Assembly: GCA_029238125.1 (NCBI GenBank)
Contig: JAQWGQ010000007.1
Coordinates: 1 to 64,000, forward strand
Reading direction: 5' to 3'
Length of the DNA stretch: 64,000 nt
Origin: Flavobacteriaceae bacterium
GTDB lineage: Bacteria > Bacteroidota > Bacteroidia > Flavobacteriales > Flavobacteriaceae
Part shown: positions 1 to 15,000 of the stretch, one piece after another
Layout of the letters: every line of letters starts with the position of its first letter
Position numbering within the stretch: position 1 is the stretch's first letter
The notes under the pieces: model-generated
Database searches by the model: none
Seen by the model: the letters and a program-made list of their open reading frames with translations, nothing else
What the model was told of the DNA's origin: nothing
Position numbers and translations under genes: made by a program

Positions 1-3000
1 GATATCACTAACCGATACATCTGTAAGTGTGGTGTTACCTGTGTTCTCTACTGTGATCGTATAGTTTATCGTATCACCAACACCTACGCTTACATCTGAA
101 TCACTATGGGTGATCGTTGATGTCTTTCTAATATCTATCGATGCGTTGCGGTAAGTGGGAACCACCGTAGGGTCATCTGAGGCCAAGCTTGTGCTGTTTG
201 GATCATCACTCACATCACTGACATCGTCAATTCCGGTGGGACTGTCACCAGTTGCTGTGATAGTATTCGATATACTACCTGTATCTGCCGCTGCTTGTTC
301 TATGGAATAGGTCGCAGAAAGATTTTTAATTTGACCTGGGATCAAGTAAAATGTCCCCCACTCTGATGGCCCGCCAGAAGTCAAGGTAAGCACGTTTCCT
401 GATGCGTCAGTGAGTGTGTCCGTTAGGGAAATATTTTCAATGGTGACATTACCCTTATTTTCAACTGTGATTGCATAAATAATTGTATCCCCTGTTGATG
501 TTTCGCCTTCTGTTCCTGCGACATGGCTAACCGTAGCTGACTTTTTAACTTCAATCGATGCATTCTGTGAAATCTGATCAACAACTGCATCATCAATACT
601 ATCGTTTACAGCAGATACGTTTGGATCATACCCAACCACACTTGCCATATTTGACACCCCACCAGCATCAATTGCTTGTTGGTTCACTACAAATATGGTC
701 GTGAAGTCTGCTGATGCGCCAACTGCTAATGTTCCATCAAAAGTGCCAGTTCCAGCAAATTCTGGTTGAGGAATTGTCAGCCCACCAGTATTTGATGAGA
801 GGTCTGTCAGCACGTCTGAAACGACAATACCAGTCAATGGTGTGTTACCCGTATTTGTAACTGTTATTGTATAATGAATCTCATCATATAGATCTGTTGT
901 AAAGTTTCCAGAATCTTTTTGAACAACAGAAGAAGTCTTGGTAATCTCTATGCCAGGAAGTGGTGCAATGCTTACAACTGTAGCGTCATCAGCAGCAGTT
1001 GTGTTTGGATCATCACTATCATCTGTCACATCAAAAGTTGTGCTTCCAGGACTCTTGGCAGCAACAGATGCTACATTAATTACACTTCCACTATCTGCAG
1101 CAGATTGTCCTATTTCATAGGTTGCTGTATAGGTAATGGATTCTCCTACTTCAATTGTCTGTGGTGTTGATGGGCTTACAGCTGTTGTGAGTGTAAGTGG
1201 TGTTGTTCCATCTGCTTCAGTAAGTGTGTCCGTAATTGTAGCTTCGGTAAGGGTAACATTACCTGTGTTGGTTACCACAATCGTATAAGTAATTGTATCC
1301 CCTAAGCCAATAATCTCATCTGTATTGTCTGTGATTTCAGCTGCCTTTGTAATTTCTATTGAAGGTGTCTTGGTAATAGATAGTGTTGTTGGATCATCCC
1401 CAATGTCTCCGCTGACCGTATCTCCATCATCTGATAGGTCTACAACATTACCATGAGCACTTGTACCTGTTGCAGTTAATGTGTTTGAAATACCTCCTGC
1501 GTCAACATCTGCTTGTCGAATTCTGTAGAAAGCAAGATAATTAGCTGTATCTCCAATGGCGAGTATGCCGTTTGATGCATTGTTGTCAGATCCAATGTAG
1601 TATGGTCCATCAAAGAAGGTAGTATAACTACTTGGATCCGAGGAATCGTAAATCGTTGTGGTTTCGCTAATATCTTTTAGGACATCGACAACACTTAGGT
1701 TTGTGATATCAACATTCCCTGTGTTTTCAACGCTAATGTTGTATTTTATAAGATCCCCTACGCCCAATACACCATCGCCCTCATCGATTACTTGTTGGAG
1801 CTTAATCACCTCTATTTCGGGATTCGGCAACATAAAGGTTACTGTTGGATCATCAGTTGTGTTCCCATCATCGTCTATTCCATCGTCCGAAACATCAGAA
1901 ACTGTTTCTGTACCACCAACTGGAAGTGCATAGAAAGTAACTCTGTTTTCTACCCGACCAGAAACAACTGCTTGGTAATTGATTTCGAAGTCTGCTGTGT
2001 AGGTAACTGTTGCGCCTGGTGCGATAGCAGTCACATCGTCTGTCGTAGAAATATTGGTTGTGTATTGCAAGTCTTGTCCAAATCCATCGGTTAATTTGTC
2101 AAAGAAACTATCAATGCCGACTGTAACGTTTCCAGTGTTTTCAACTGTAATTGTATAAGTAATGATATCACCCTCACTTGCATTATCCACTAGATCTGCA
2201 ACTTTTGTTACTTCAATACTCGGGTTAGCCTGAATGTCAGTGACCGTTGGGTCGTCTAATAGATTTTGGTCCGTATCATCTCCATCATCTGAAATATCAT
2301 TTACCGTAACCGACTGCGGACTAGTTCCAAAGACTTGTATCGTATTGCTGACAGATCCTGAATTGGAAGCTTGGGTGTTGATCGTAAAGCTGGCTGTGTA
2401 AGTCGCGATTTCTCCACTTAATAATGTAAATTCGGCAGAACCATCAGAGTTACTCACAAACACCAGTCCATCTCCATCCGTATCTCCAGTTGCAGTGTCT
2501 AGTGTCAGTGTTTGACCATTGCCATCCGTAATTGTGTCCGTGAAATTGATGCCAGTTAGTGTAACATTCCCGGTATTTTCAAATGTGATGGTATAATTAA
2601 TAACATCTCCCGAACCGTTTTGAACATCTGTGTTGGTGTCTGTGATGGTAAAAGTCTTGGTCGCTTCAATAGACGGATTCGGTGAAATATAAACATCCGT
2701 AGTTGTATTGCTATCGGTTGTATCGCCATCATCAGAATCTTCATCAACATCAAAGGTTGTACTTCCAGGGCTTTTGGCTTTTACATTGGCCTCGTTGTGA
2801 ATTGATCCTGTACTTGCAGCAGTCTGCGTTATAGTATAGTAGGCAATATAACTGGCGGTTTCACCAGTTTTTAGCGCACCTTCTGCTGAACCTTGATTTG
2901 AGCCAGAGAAGAATGGGCCATTTGTAAGTGTAAGTGATCCCCCATCACCATCGGTCAATGTATCGGTTAGGGTGAGTTCTGACAAGTCTACATTACCAGT

Positions 3001-6000
3001 GTTTTCAATTGTGATTGTGTATTGAATGATATCCCCAAAGTCAGTAACCCCATCCTCATTATCAATGATCGTTGCTGTTTTAAGAACAGATATCGATGGG
3101 TTGGCATTCATTTGTGTTACTGTCGGATCCCCTACAACATCAGTGGTGCTTGGATCATCACTTGTGGCAGTTACATCATCTGAGTTTTCAGGACTACTAG
3201 CTGTAACGTTTACCACGTTGGATATAAATCCAGATTCTTCAGCTGCTTGAGAAATCGTATATGTGGCTGTATAGGTTAGGGTTTCTCCACTTTTAAGTGT
3301 GCCGATTGTAGATGCTGGTGTAACCCCAGAGTTGACAGGGTTGGTTAATGTTAAATCTGCATCAAGGACATTGCCATCACCATCTGACAATACATCAACA
3401 GCACTTATATTGGTAAGGGTGACGTTCCCTGAGTTTTCAATCGTAATTGTGTAAGTAACAAGATCTCCATTTCCGACTTCATCGTCAGTACCATCATCTA
3501 CGACTACTGTTTTTTCAACTTTCAATTTGGGGTTTGGTGCAAATAAGACTTCTGTGATGTCATCTGTTTGATTGCCATCGGTATCATCCCCATCATCAGA
3601 AACATCAGAAACTGTAAGGGTTCCAGTTGATGTTTGATAATTGGCAGTGGCAGTAACAGTGTTAGTCAGCTTTCCTGATTCCTCGTCAGCTTGGGTAATT
3701 GTGAAAACAGCTGTATAGGTTGCGATTTCTCCAACAAGTAATGTGCCTGCACTTGACCCTTTATCTGAGGATTGATACTCTGGGATGCCGTCACCATGAT
3801 CAAAGATCAAGTCGGTTTGATTTCCATCCTTAAATGTATCTGCCAGCGATAAGCCTGTAAGAGTTGTGTTCCCTGTATTTTCTACTGTAATTGTAAATGT
3901 AATCACATCGCCTGCTCCTGTTTTTCCATCGCCACTTTCTGTAGTTTTAACAAAGGTCTTTGTCACTTCTAGCGCTGGCACATAGCTTGTCGAAACAACG
4001 GTCGGGTCATTTGTAGGGTCAGTGTCTGTATCTGCATCTGTATCTGTTGTTTCATCCCCATCATCGCTATCATCGGTAACATCAAAAGTTGTACTTCCAG
4101 GGCTTTTTGCCTTAGCAAGTGCAGTATTGACAATACTTCCTGTACTAGCAGCAATTTCTGAAACTGTGTATGTAGCTGTATACGTTTTGGTTTCTCCAAC
4201 TTCTAATGTTGTTGCGTTTGTATTTGAAGTTGATGAGGAGTCTAGCTGCGGATCATTTGCGTTATCGTAGGAAAGGGTATTTCCATCTTGATCCTCTAGG
4301 GTATCTGTTATGTCTAAATCTGAAAGAGATACGTTTCCGGAGTTTGTAACCGTAATTGTGTATGTAATGACATCATCTCCGCCTATGAGATTATCATTGT
4401 TATTGTCAGTTGTTTGAGCTGTTTTTACAACTTTCATTGCTGGTGCTGGAGCGATCACAAATTCTGTTACGTCGTCAACCCCTCCATCATTTGGATCCCC
4501 ATCATCAGAAATATCGGAAACCGAAGTGTTGTCAGGAGAGAACCCTGTAAATGTTGCTATATTATCAAGACCGCCAGCATCGATAGCCGCTTGCGTAATT
4601 GTGAATAGGGCCATATAAGTGGCTGTTTCACCAGGTTTTATAACTCCATCCCCCGATCCTTGATCTGCACCCGTGTAGAAAGGCCCGCTGCTAAAGGTCA
4701 TCGTCTGTGGTGATGCAGAACGGTCTTCAAACGTATCTACATAAGTAAGGTTATCAATCGTGACATTCCCTGTGTTTTCAACACTGATTACATATTGAAT
4801 AATATCATTGGGGTTAATACCTGTAACACCATTTTCAATGATGGTGTAGGTCTTATTCACTTCGATAGATGGTGCCTCGGTTGTGGTTGTGGTGACACTA
4901 TCTGTTCCATTTACATCATTTGTACCAAGGGGTGATGTGGCAACTACATTGATTGTATTTACAATACTACCCGAGTCAGAGGCAAGTGTTTCGATTACAT
5001 AACTCGCGTTATAGGTTGCTGTTTCTCCCACTTTGAGAGTTCCATCTGCTGAGCTAGCGTCTGAAGAAACATGTGTTGGTCCAGCAAATAGCGTAAGGTT
5101 ATCCCCATCGGCATTTTCTAGAACATCAGTAAGAGTAACATTTGATAGGCTTACGTTACCATTATTTGTAACTGTAATAACATAATTAATTATATCGCCA
5201 CGATCTGTAATTGTGTTTCCACTGTTCTCAGTGACAGTTGCTGTTTTAGAAACCGCCAGACTTGGTGATCTTGTAATCGTAATATCGGTTGGGTCATCAG
5301 CAGTATTTCCATCCGTGTCATCTCCATCGTCAGAGGTATCCTGAACATCATTAGTGTTTCCGGGGCTTGAGGCAGTGGCAGTGGCAACATTACGAATACC
5401 ACCCAAATCAACTGCAGTTTGCTGGATATTATAAACAGCAACATAAGTAGCTGTTTCACCTGCTTTTAGAGTTCCTTCAGTGATACCAGTAGCTGGCACA
5501 AAGGTCGGGCCGGAGTTTAAAGTTAAGCTGGTTGTTGCTGAAATATCCGTCAGAACATCTGTAACTGTTAGACCATTTAGAAGAACATTTCCTGTGTTTT
5601 CAACTGTAATTGTATAGGTGATGGTTTCACCAACCTCAGGCACATTATCTCCACCTGATAAACTATAGGTTTTTGTGACTTCAAGTTCGGGCTCATAGGT
5701 TAAACTTGTAATGGTTGGGTCATCAATATTGTTTCCGTCAGTATTGTCTCCATCATCACTTACATCAGAAATTGTGATGGTATTATCTGCCACTGAAGAG
5801 GCCTCAACCAATATTTGGTTGCTGATAAAAGTGGACGTAACATCAGCTTGTGTAATGGTATAGAATGCTTGATAAGCAAAATAATCACCTCGTGTTAAAT
5901 TGGTTTCTGTAGATCCACTATTTAAAGAATTTAAGTTTGTATCTGGGGTAATGGCGCCATCATATTGCATGCCAGTTGCATTGTCACCATTTATCATCGT

Positions 6001-9000
6001 ATCCGTTAGGGTATCGATTTGAAGAACAACGTCTTCGATACTACTATTGTTATAAACAACGATGCTGTATTTGATGATGTCTCCTGCTGCTGTCACCCCA
6101 TCTGAAAGGTTTGGATCTGACGGGGCAGTCGAATCTCGATCTATAATTTGTGCCGTTTTGACAACTTTGATTGAGGCGTCTGAAGTAATGGTTGTGACCG
6201 TTGGGTCATTTGAGGGGTCTGTATCGGCATCGGGGCCATCTGTTGCTGCGTCTCCATCGTCAGATATATCGGTTACATCATCTGTATTCCCAGGACTTGA
6301 AGCTGTAGCTGTAACTGTGTTTGTCAACTTGCCACTATCTGCATCTGTTTCTGTAACAGTATAGAAAGCGCGATAGGTAACAATCTCGTCAATTTTGATT
6401 TCTCCAGGAGGAGAGTTCATCGTAGAGTTTGCATAATATATCCCATCAAGTGCTGGCGTAACAACAGTACCATCTCCATTTGTAAGTACATCCGTTAGGC
6501 TTAATCCTGTAAGGTCTCTGTTTCCTGTGTTGGTAACTGTAATGGTGTATTTGACAATATCACCTTGGTTATTGATTCCATCTCCGTTGTCAACAAGCTC
6601 AAATGTTTTGACAACCTCAATCGATGGAAGAGCAAGCGTGTAAACAACGATTGGGTCATTTGTTGGATCATCATCATCATCTATACCATCAGTTGTTTCA
6701 TCTCCGTCATCACTAACATCTGTTACATTGTCTGTGCCTCCTGCTGTGCTGGCGTAAGCAGTTACCGTGTTGCTGATATATAAAGCATCATAACCTACAG
6801 CGTCTACAGTGTAGGAAACAAGATAATAAGCAATTTCACCCAGTTCAAGTGTGTCCCCATATTGTGTGTTTGATTTTCCAGTACTTGTTGTGGAGAAACT
6901 CGGAACCAGGTTGCCAAGTGACCCTTTTGAGTTCGAAAGATTATCAACAAGATTTATACCAGTTAATCTCGTATCTCCCGTATTCTCAACCGAGATAGAG
7001 TAATTGATGATATCGCCAGACTGAACAGGCGTGCTGATATCAATCGAATTGGTTGATCTAACAATACTAGAAATTGTTTTGGTAACCTTCATAGACGGAT
7101 TGGTCTCAAGCTCAACTACTGTTCGGTCATCAACAGTATTAAAGTCGGTATCGTCTCCATCGTCAGAAATATCTTGAACATCGTTTGTATTTCCTGGAGA
7201 GTCTGCAGTGGCAGTGGCAGAGTTTTCTAAAATTTTATTGTCAATTGCATCTTGGGTAATCACAAAGCTAACTCTATAGGTTTCTATTTCTCCAGGTTCT
7301 AAAGTTCCTTGTGCTGGATCTGTAGTTGGATTGGAAATCAAATAAGATGCGGACATATCAATTGCTCCACCAGCTGTGGTTTGCTCCTCTAAAATAAAGG
7401 TATTGGTCTCCGTATGATCTTGAAGAAGGTCCTGAATTTCAAGATTTGTAAGCGTTACATTTCCTTTATTTTCAACAGTTATATCATAGATGATTTCATC
7501 TCCAATAGCTCCTCCTGAATATGAACTCATCTTAAGTTCAACTAATCCATTATTACTACTTGATGGTTGATACATAAAATGGTAAGACCCATTGGGATCA
7601 AATGCAGTATCCAGATTATAAGCCCTTTCAAATTCAATTGTGGGATCATAGCTTGTATCCAAATTTGCCTTGTTATCTTCTTCTGGGTATTTTGAATACG
7701 TCCAAATCGTAGGCTTTCCGTTTGTGTCAATCCCTATTCGAACCCTTGAAACGCTACGCATTGAATCCTCATGTAGCTCTGCAACTGTATATGAACTATT
7801 TTCTGTACCGTTTGGGTAGATTATTGTAGCGTTTGCTGTTGATCCATCAAGATCTCTCCTGCCGGCCCATTTTATATAATCTATATTTGATTCATAATAT
7901 GCGCCGTCGTATGCAAATTTGTTATGATTTACCTGTACATTTTCTTGGTGTGCAGTATCCATAAAATCCTTAATTTGATCAATACTAAATTCATTAGTAT
8001 TCACAATTGCAAAGCGAAAACCTCTGTCACCATTAGCTTGAAACTCAAAATACTCACCTGGTTTAGAAATGCCCTTGCTACTAATAAATCCATCGTTGTT
8101 TCTATTGTCTGAAAGATGGGTCCAATTTGACATATTCGTTCCCGTGAGTTCACCAAAAGAAACAAAGGGTGGTAAAAGATCCTCAACTCTTGCTGTCTTA
8201 GTGACCTCCAGTATGGGGTTTGGTGTTATTATCGTTTCTGTTGGATCATTTGTTGGATCGGTATCTCCATCTGTATCAACTGTCAGGTCTCCATCTCCAT
8301 CAGAGGTTTCAATGACGTCATCTGTGTTATCTGGACTCGAGGCAGTTACTGTAACTGTATTATACACTCCGCCTTTATTCACATCGTCTTGAGTAAGGGT
8401 GTATTGGGTGCTCCAAGTTTCTATTTCACCTGGTGCTATATATCCCGATCCATTGTTGAGTGGATCATTTGGGGCATCAGCCATCGCGTCTCCCACAAAC
8501 TGCAGAGTCAGACTAGTGATGAGTTCATCGCTTTGATTGTAGATTTTATCATCAAAGCTGAAGTTGTTCAGGGGTAGGTTCCCTGTATTTTCAATTGTTA
8601 TGGTGTAGGTTAAAACATCTGTATCGTTCAGCTCATTGTCAGCGCCATCATCTTCAGTTACTGTTTTAAGAACGACCATTTTTGGATCTGGCGCAAGATT
8701 CACCTCCGTGGCATCATCTCCATTATCGTCTCCTCCAGTAAGTCCATTATCAGAGATGTCAGAAACGTTTGTAAATAAAGTAGGTGTTCCGTTTACATCA
8801 ACCATCGCATCACCACTTACAGTTGCGCTGTTTGAAATAAATGCTGCATTTGCTGAAGATGTTTTAATGACATATTCGACCGTGTACACTTGTACATCAT
8901 TTGGATATAAGGTTCCGCTAAATGGTGTTGTGCTCACCAGAACCCCGTTCACGCTCACAAGTGTTGGGGTTAGTGCTTCCTGGTTATCCCCATTGGAGTC

Positions 9001-12000
9001 AATCACAGTATCCGTGATTTGTATATTTTCAAGGGGCCAGTTTCCTATATTTGTCGCTGTGATTGTGTATTTAATTTTATCACCTACTGCTACAGATCCT
9101 TGAGATACGGTTAACTCATAAGTACCATCATTATCATCATCTCGTAAAATTTCATTTACAGTTTTAATGACTTCGATTCCTGGATATATAATTTCATAAT
9201 CCGTCGTATCATTAACTGTATTCCCGTCGGAGTCATCACCATCGTTACTATCAATATTCAGCTGAGTTCCGTCAGGAGCAGTTGCCGTCAAAGTGGCTTG
9301 GTTTTTAACCCCGCCTGAGTTTACAGCTTGCTGGTTTATCGCGAAACTAACTTTGTAAAGGGCACTTTCACCAGGTGCCAATATCCCCTGGCCAGACCCA
9401 ATCCATGATAAGTCATTGGACTGGTATTGAATCACATAAAACAGCTGGTTGTCTTTGTCTACATCATTAAGCTCATGGGGTGAGGTTAAAGACCAAGCCA
9501 GTGCATCTTGATCATTTAAATCATTCATAAATCCAGAGCTTGTTGCTGTATAATCATTGAAAGTAAATGGGATTTTGTCTCCATCAAACCATGCTCTGTT
9601 CCAAGACCCCTCTGTTTCAATATCGTCACCATTGGCCCATAAGTAACTCTTCGGAGCACTTGCATCCGGATCGTCTTCAGTTATTGATGAGCTAGATAAA
9701 TCGATGCCTCTATAGGAGAGTTTATCAAGAATTTTTGTCATAAACTCCTGCTCATTTGTATTATAAGCAGCGTCCGTATTATCAAGATTCCAGTGCTGAC
9801 CCTTGTATAAATAGCCCCCTCTATTTAACGCAAGTGTTCTTGCCTCTTCATAGGTTTTTGCCTCGGTTATGAGCTCAAACATATCCGTGGTCGATCCTCC
9901 ACCATGTTGGTCGCTAAATACATGTGAAATCTGATCAATATTAGCTGCAGAAATCCCAACGGATCCGTTTAGGGTAAAGGTTGGACCGCTTGTAATGGTT
10001 AGGGGTTGATTAGCAAAATCTAATAAATCATCACTTATATTGATGTTGTTTAGTGTTACATTACCTGTGTTGGTAACTACAATATCATAAACAAGAACAT
10101 CATCAACCCCATCAAGGCCATCTCCGTTGTCAACCAGTTTAACTGTTTTGGTGATTGTTGCACTTGGGGATTGGGGGAAGCTATCAGTTGTAGGCGAAGC
10201 AAGGCTTGCGTCTATTGTTGCTGTATTTCCGTCAATGCCAGTAAAAGTTCCAGTAACTGTCACATCATTATTAATTGCCGTTGAATCAAAAGTTGATTGT
10301 TCAATTGTATAAGTTGCCGTATAAGTTGCAGATTCACCTGGGGTAAGCGTCCCTTCTGTTGAGGATCCCGTAGATGAGCTAAATGCTAATCCATCGTCTG
10401 ATTGGCCAATGATGTCAATGTCGTTCAATCGAGTTACATAATATGTAGCCGAAGGAGGGTTTGTGTCTAAATTGTCAAAATCGATATTTGATCCTATAAA
10501 TCCAATGGTTTGAAAATCTGATTGATCGGTGTAATAATAATTTTCGTCATTAGTCCCGTCATCGCTATTTTCTGCCTCAATGACAGCGATGACAAGATTA
10601 GAGGTCTCATCTAATAAAAATGGCTTGTCAAGAGTCACTCGGATTCTTCTAAGGTTTCTACTAGAGTCAATTGGGTCTTGTAATGTTTGAGCAGGGGTTG
10701 AGGTATCTGACACATAATCCACATTTACATCTGCATCATAGACTTTTGTAAACTCACTAAATGGAACCCAATCTGTATTTGATGTATAACTTGTTTTTGT
10801 TGTAAGGGCCAAATAGATCTGCCAATGATCTGAATTTTTTTCAAATAAACTAAAGCTATCATCCGTATACCAAACAAGCTCACGAACTAATTTTAAATCT
10901 GAAAGTTTATCTTTTGTGATCAGAGATTGGGTATAACTAAACTCATGTTGGGTTGATACTGGATGCTGAGTTGTTACTGCAGATCTTGTGCCCAATTGTA
11001 CCGTTTGATTTTGTTGTGCATTATCAAGAATCAGAGGGTTTCCGTCGGCGTCTGTAAGGGTGTCATCCAGTGTAATTCCTGTAAGGGTTTCACCTCCTTT
11101 ATTGTTCACCTCTATTGTGTAGGTTATTGTGTCACCAGCGCCGATCCCTGTTACTCCATTTGTGTCATCAACTGAAGATGTTTTGACAACTTCTAGATAA
11201 GGAATGATTGTGTCTGTTGGGTCATTTGTAGGATCAGTGTCAGTGTCTGCTTCTGTATCAGCCGCTAAGTCTCCATCTCCATCTGAAACATCTGACACAT
11301 CAAAAGTAGTCGTGTCCTGATTTGCTGGGCTGTTTGCCTGAAAAGTAGCTGAGTTATATATATGACCACCCCCGTTTGTAACTGCGCCAGGTTCAATTGT
11401 ATAAGAAGTAGTATATATTAAGGATTGCCCTGGCGAAATTTGGCCATCAAACTCTGATGGATCACTGTAAGTTACAAGTCCATAATCAGACCATGTATAG
11501 TTTAGATCTTCCCAAAAGAACGGGATATTATCATGATTTTCTGTATTACTGTCAGTAAGATCATTAAAGCCATTTACTCTTGCAGTAGCTGCGTCATAAG
11601 TATCGCCAGCATCATCTTTTCCGACCCAATACCAATCCTCGTGATCATTATAGTGAACACCTATTTTCTTAAGCCCCACCCAGGCTTGCGTGTTTTGAGA
11701 TTTAAGAATATTTCGAACAAACTCAAACTCTTCCATGGAGTCAACAATTTGCATATAAACCTCTGGAATACTCGCTGCATTTGTTCGAGCATTATTCCAA
11801 TAGAAAATATTGTCACTCAAAAAGTAATTATGCCCTTCAAATGTTCCTATGTGAGTGAAACCAAAGAGAGAAGTAAGGTTAAGGTCGTCACTTTCTGCCA
11901 CATATTTAATATATTTGCCGGTATTTGTTGTATCATCAAAATGATAAGTTCCTGAACCACCACTATAGTAATAAGCATAATAAGTGTAGGTACCAGTTCC

Positions 12001-15000
12001 ATTTGGTTCTCCATTCTCCCAAACCGAAGCTAATGATTTCACATTTCCTAGTTTTTTTGAAACAGGAACTAGCGTCGGATCAGTTGGATCAATTGAGCCA
12101 GCAGTTGATAGATTATCTGTGCCCTCAAGGTTATAAAGCGTTACATTTCCTGTGTTTTCAACACTGATTGTGTAGTTAATTGTATCTCCTGAATCTGTTA
12201 TATTATTTGCGTTATTATCAACAATTTCAAAATCTTTTTTGACTTCAAGTTCATTAACAATGTCAAAGGCTACAATGGTTGGGTCATCTTCTGTATTAGA
12301 ATCAGTATCGTCTCCATCATCACTAACATCAGTAACACCTGTGTTTGAAGCTGTAAACGTAGCAGAGTTGGAATAACCCCCTTTATTCATATCCTCTTGT
12401 GTGATCTCCCTTTTATAATTGATGGTAATAGTACTATTTGGAGAAATTTTTTGAAGATCGTATTTCGAATTACTATTTTCAGCAATGTAACCTGTAATGT
12501 CATTTGATTCAGATAAATAATATCCTTCAGGTGTAATTGAGGCGTTCCATTCAATCCCAATCCATGAATTTTCCTGTGAGTCTGTGAATAGGTGATTTAA
12601 TGATGATCGGGTAATTGCCCCATATTGGTTCTTCACAAATTCATTTTCTTGTAAAGAATTAGGATTAAAAAGATAAGCGCCTAAACTATTTGCAAAAGTG
12701 GTGTGATCATTATAGCCTTTAGTCATTTTGCTCAAGAAATAAGTATGCCCATAATACTGCCCCAAAAGGATGGGTTTTTTCATAGGACCATGCCACTTAA
12801 GCTCACTGGTTATTTGGTCTTTGTATCCGCCAGTCCAGTATTTGACACCTATAGGAAGTTGTGTAGTAATGGCATCGAATTCAGCCTCTGTTTCAAATAC
12901 AGCCAAATATGCATCTAAGCTGTTTGTGTCTCTTGCTAAATCATCAATATGTTGATATACTGTTTTTGTATATGTTGTGGGTTCAAGAATAAAGTATGAA
13001 TGCCCATCATACTGACCTACATAAGTTGTATTACTTCCGTCGTGTAATGTAAATGCTGTAATTTCACCATCTACTTCAATTAATGCACCATAATAATCGC
13101 TATAATTTTCTGAATAAAGTGATTTTTCTAGGGAGTTGGAATGTCCTTTTACAGTTATATAATGTTTATTATTAGTTAAATCATCGGTTAAAACAAACTT
13201 ACTTTCTAGCCACTCCTCAGCCACCAAATCCTCCACACGCACAGAGCCACCCAAATTATCTACAAGACCAGGATACTCAATTAATGCATTATATAAATTA
13301 GATCTATTCTCTGTGTCCCATATTCCTAAAGTTCCTAAAGTTGTAGTTGAATCAGAATTTACTGAGCCAGGCATCACAGCTGCATAATCACTTCCAATAT
13401 CAATAAGATCTTCAAAATTATTTGGTATTGTAGATGGATTTAATTTTATATCAAAGGGGTTTAGGCTTTGATTTCTTTGCAAGACTAATGTGCTAGCCTT
13501 AGCGGACTTCTCAAGCTGTAATCCAAAAAATTGAACATATACATAATTGTATGTGCCGTCAGCTTCTTTTGGACTAACAATACCGAATCTAGGGTGTGCT
13601 TCGTATGTGCCTTGGCTGTTGCCCTCAGTGTTTTTGGTATGATCTGGATAATTTACTGGTCCTGTTGTAAATGTAAATTCATACCTTTTAAGCTCTTCGC
13701 TGTCAACAAGAAAATCTTCTGATTTGAATGAGTCATTAATTATATTTTCACTTTGTGAGTGAGTGTGTTGGGCAACTCCGTCATAGGCAAATAAATTAAA
13801 TGTTGCGTCTTCAGAGCTACCAGGGATACTGGCATAAACTGATAGGGTGTAAGTCGTATATGGTTCTAATCTCATAGAGCCATTGTTGAAACTGCTGTTC
13901 CAATAGTCATGCCAGTAGTAATGATCATAATCATTTGCTTCATTGTACAAGGCAAATCCAGAAAAAGAAGCACTATTATTTTTTCCTGTAAAATCGCTGA
14001 CAACCTGAGAATCCCCTGTATTAACAATTCCATAATCTCTGCTGGAAGAATAATAACTAGTCCCAGTATTGGGATGAATAAAAACATCAGTATTACTTGG
14101 TACACCATAGAAGGAAGTATGGGTGTGAGTTGGGCGTCGGCCATATGAAATAGAAGGATCCCCATACAAATGTCCTCCATAATATGCATAGTTTTTTTCG
14201 ATTTTGAATGATGGCGTGAATTCTTCAATTGTTTCAGATTCATCAATCGATTTTAACACGTCATCAAGCTGCAGTCCAATTAGTGATGTTGTTCCTTGAT
14301 TATCAATCGAAATCTCAAAATCAATAACATCTCCGGTATTGATTAAGTCATCATCATTTAGATCAATATGGTTATATGTCTTTGTAACTTCAACACCAGA
14401 AGTTCTTCTGAGATTGGTAACAATAGGGGTTTCGATTTCAGCTGAAAGATCTACCTTAAGTCCTCCTGGAGAGGTTAACACCGCTTCAACTTTAGCTGTA
14501 TTACTTATAAAATCTCCATAATCAATATCATCTTGGGTGATTGTGTATTGAATTGTGTAGGTGATGGTTTCATTTGAATTAATTTCTGAAAATTCATTGT
14601 CCACTGGAAATTTTGAAGGGTCTACACTCAACATTGTTTCTGTCGGGGCTGGAGACCATCGAGATGTATCACCATCAGTATAAAAATCTGTAAATGTTAA
14701 AATATCTGAGGCGGAGGAGGATTTTTCAAGTTGCAACCCGTATAAATAATTGGTTGAAGAGTCATCCCCTGCGGCATTATCAACGCCTAGCTGATAGCCT
14801 CCATTGGCCGAAGTTGTAAATGTCCAGACTTCTCTTTTCCAAGGAGAATTTCCTAATGTTTCAGGGGTGTCGTAACCAACAGTTTCAAAATCTGGCCCAT
14901 ATATATAAGAACTTGTAGATGATTCACGATAAAATGGTCTTAAATCCCCAGAAGATCCATAAGCATAATGTTTATGATAAAACGAAAAAGTGTATGTTGT

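Noticed and set aside
919-1170. Plus-strand ORFs within 1-22,000 (for example 919-1170, 8636-9103, 11533-11955)
   Set aside because: They lie antisense to the continuous giant frame, have repetitive low-quality sequence from the repeat modules, and show no domain or start signals.
2556-2753. Short minus-strand ORFs inside the giant gene (2556-2753, 13872-14246, 21435-21650)
   Set aside because: They are other-frame shadows of the same strand; the main frame at these places gives clear module sequence.
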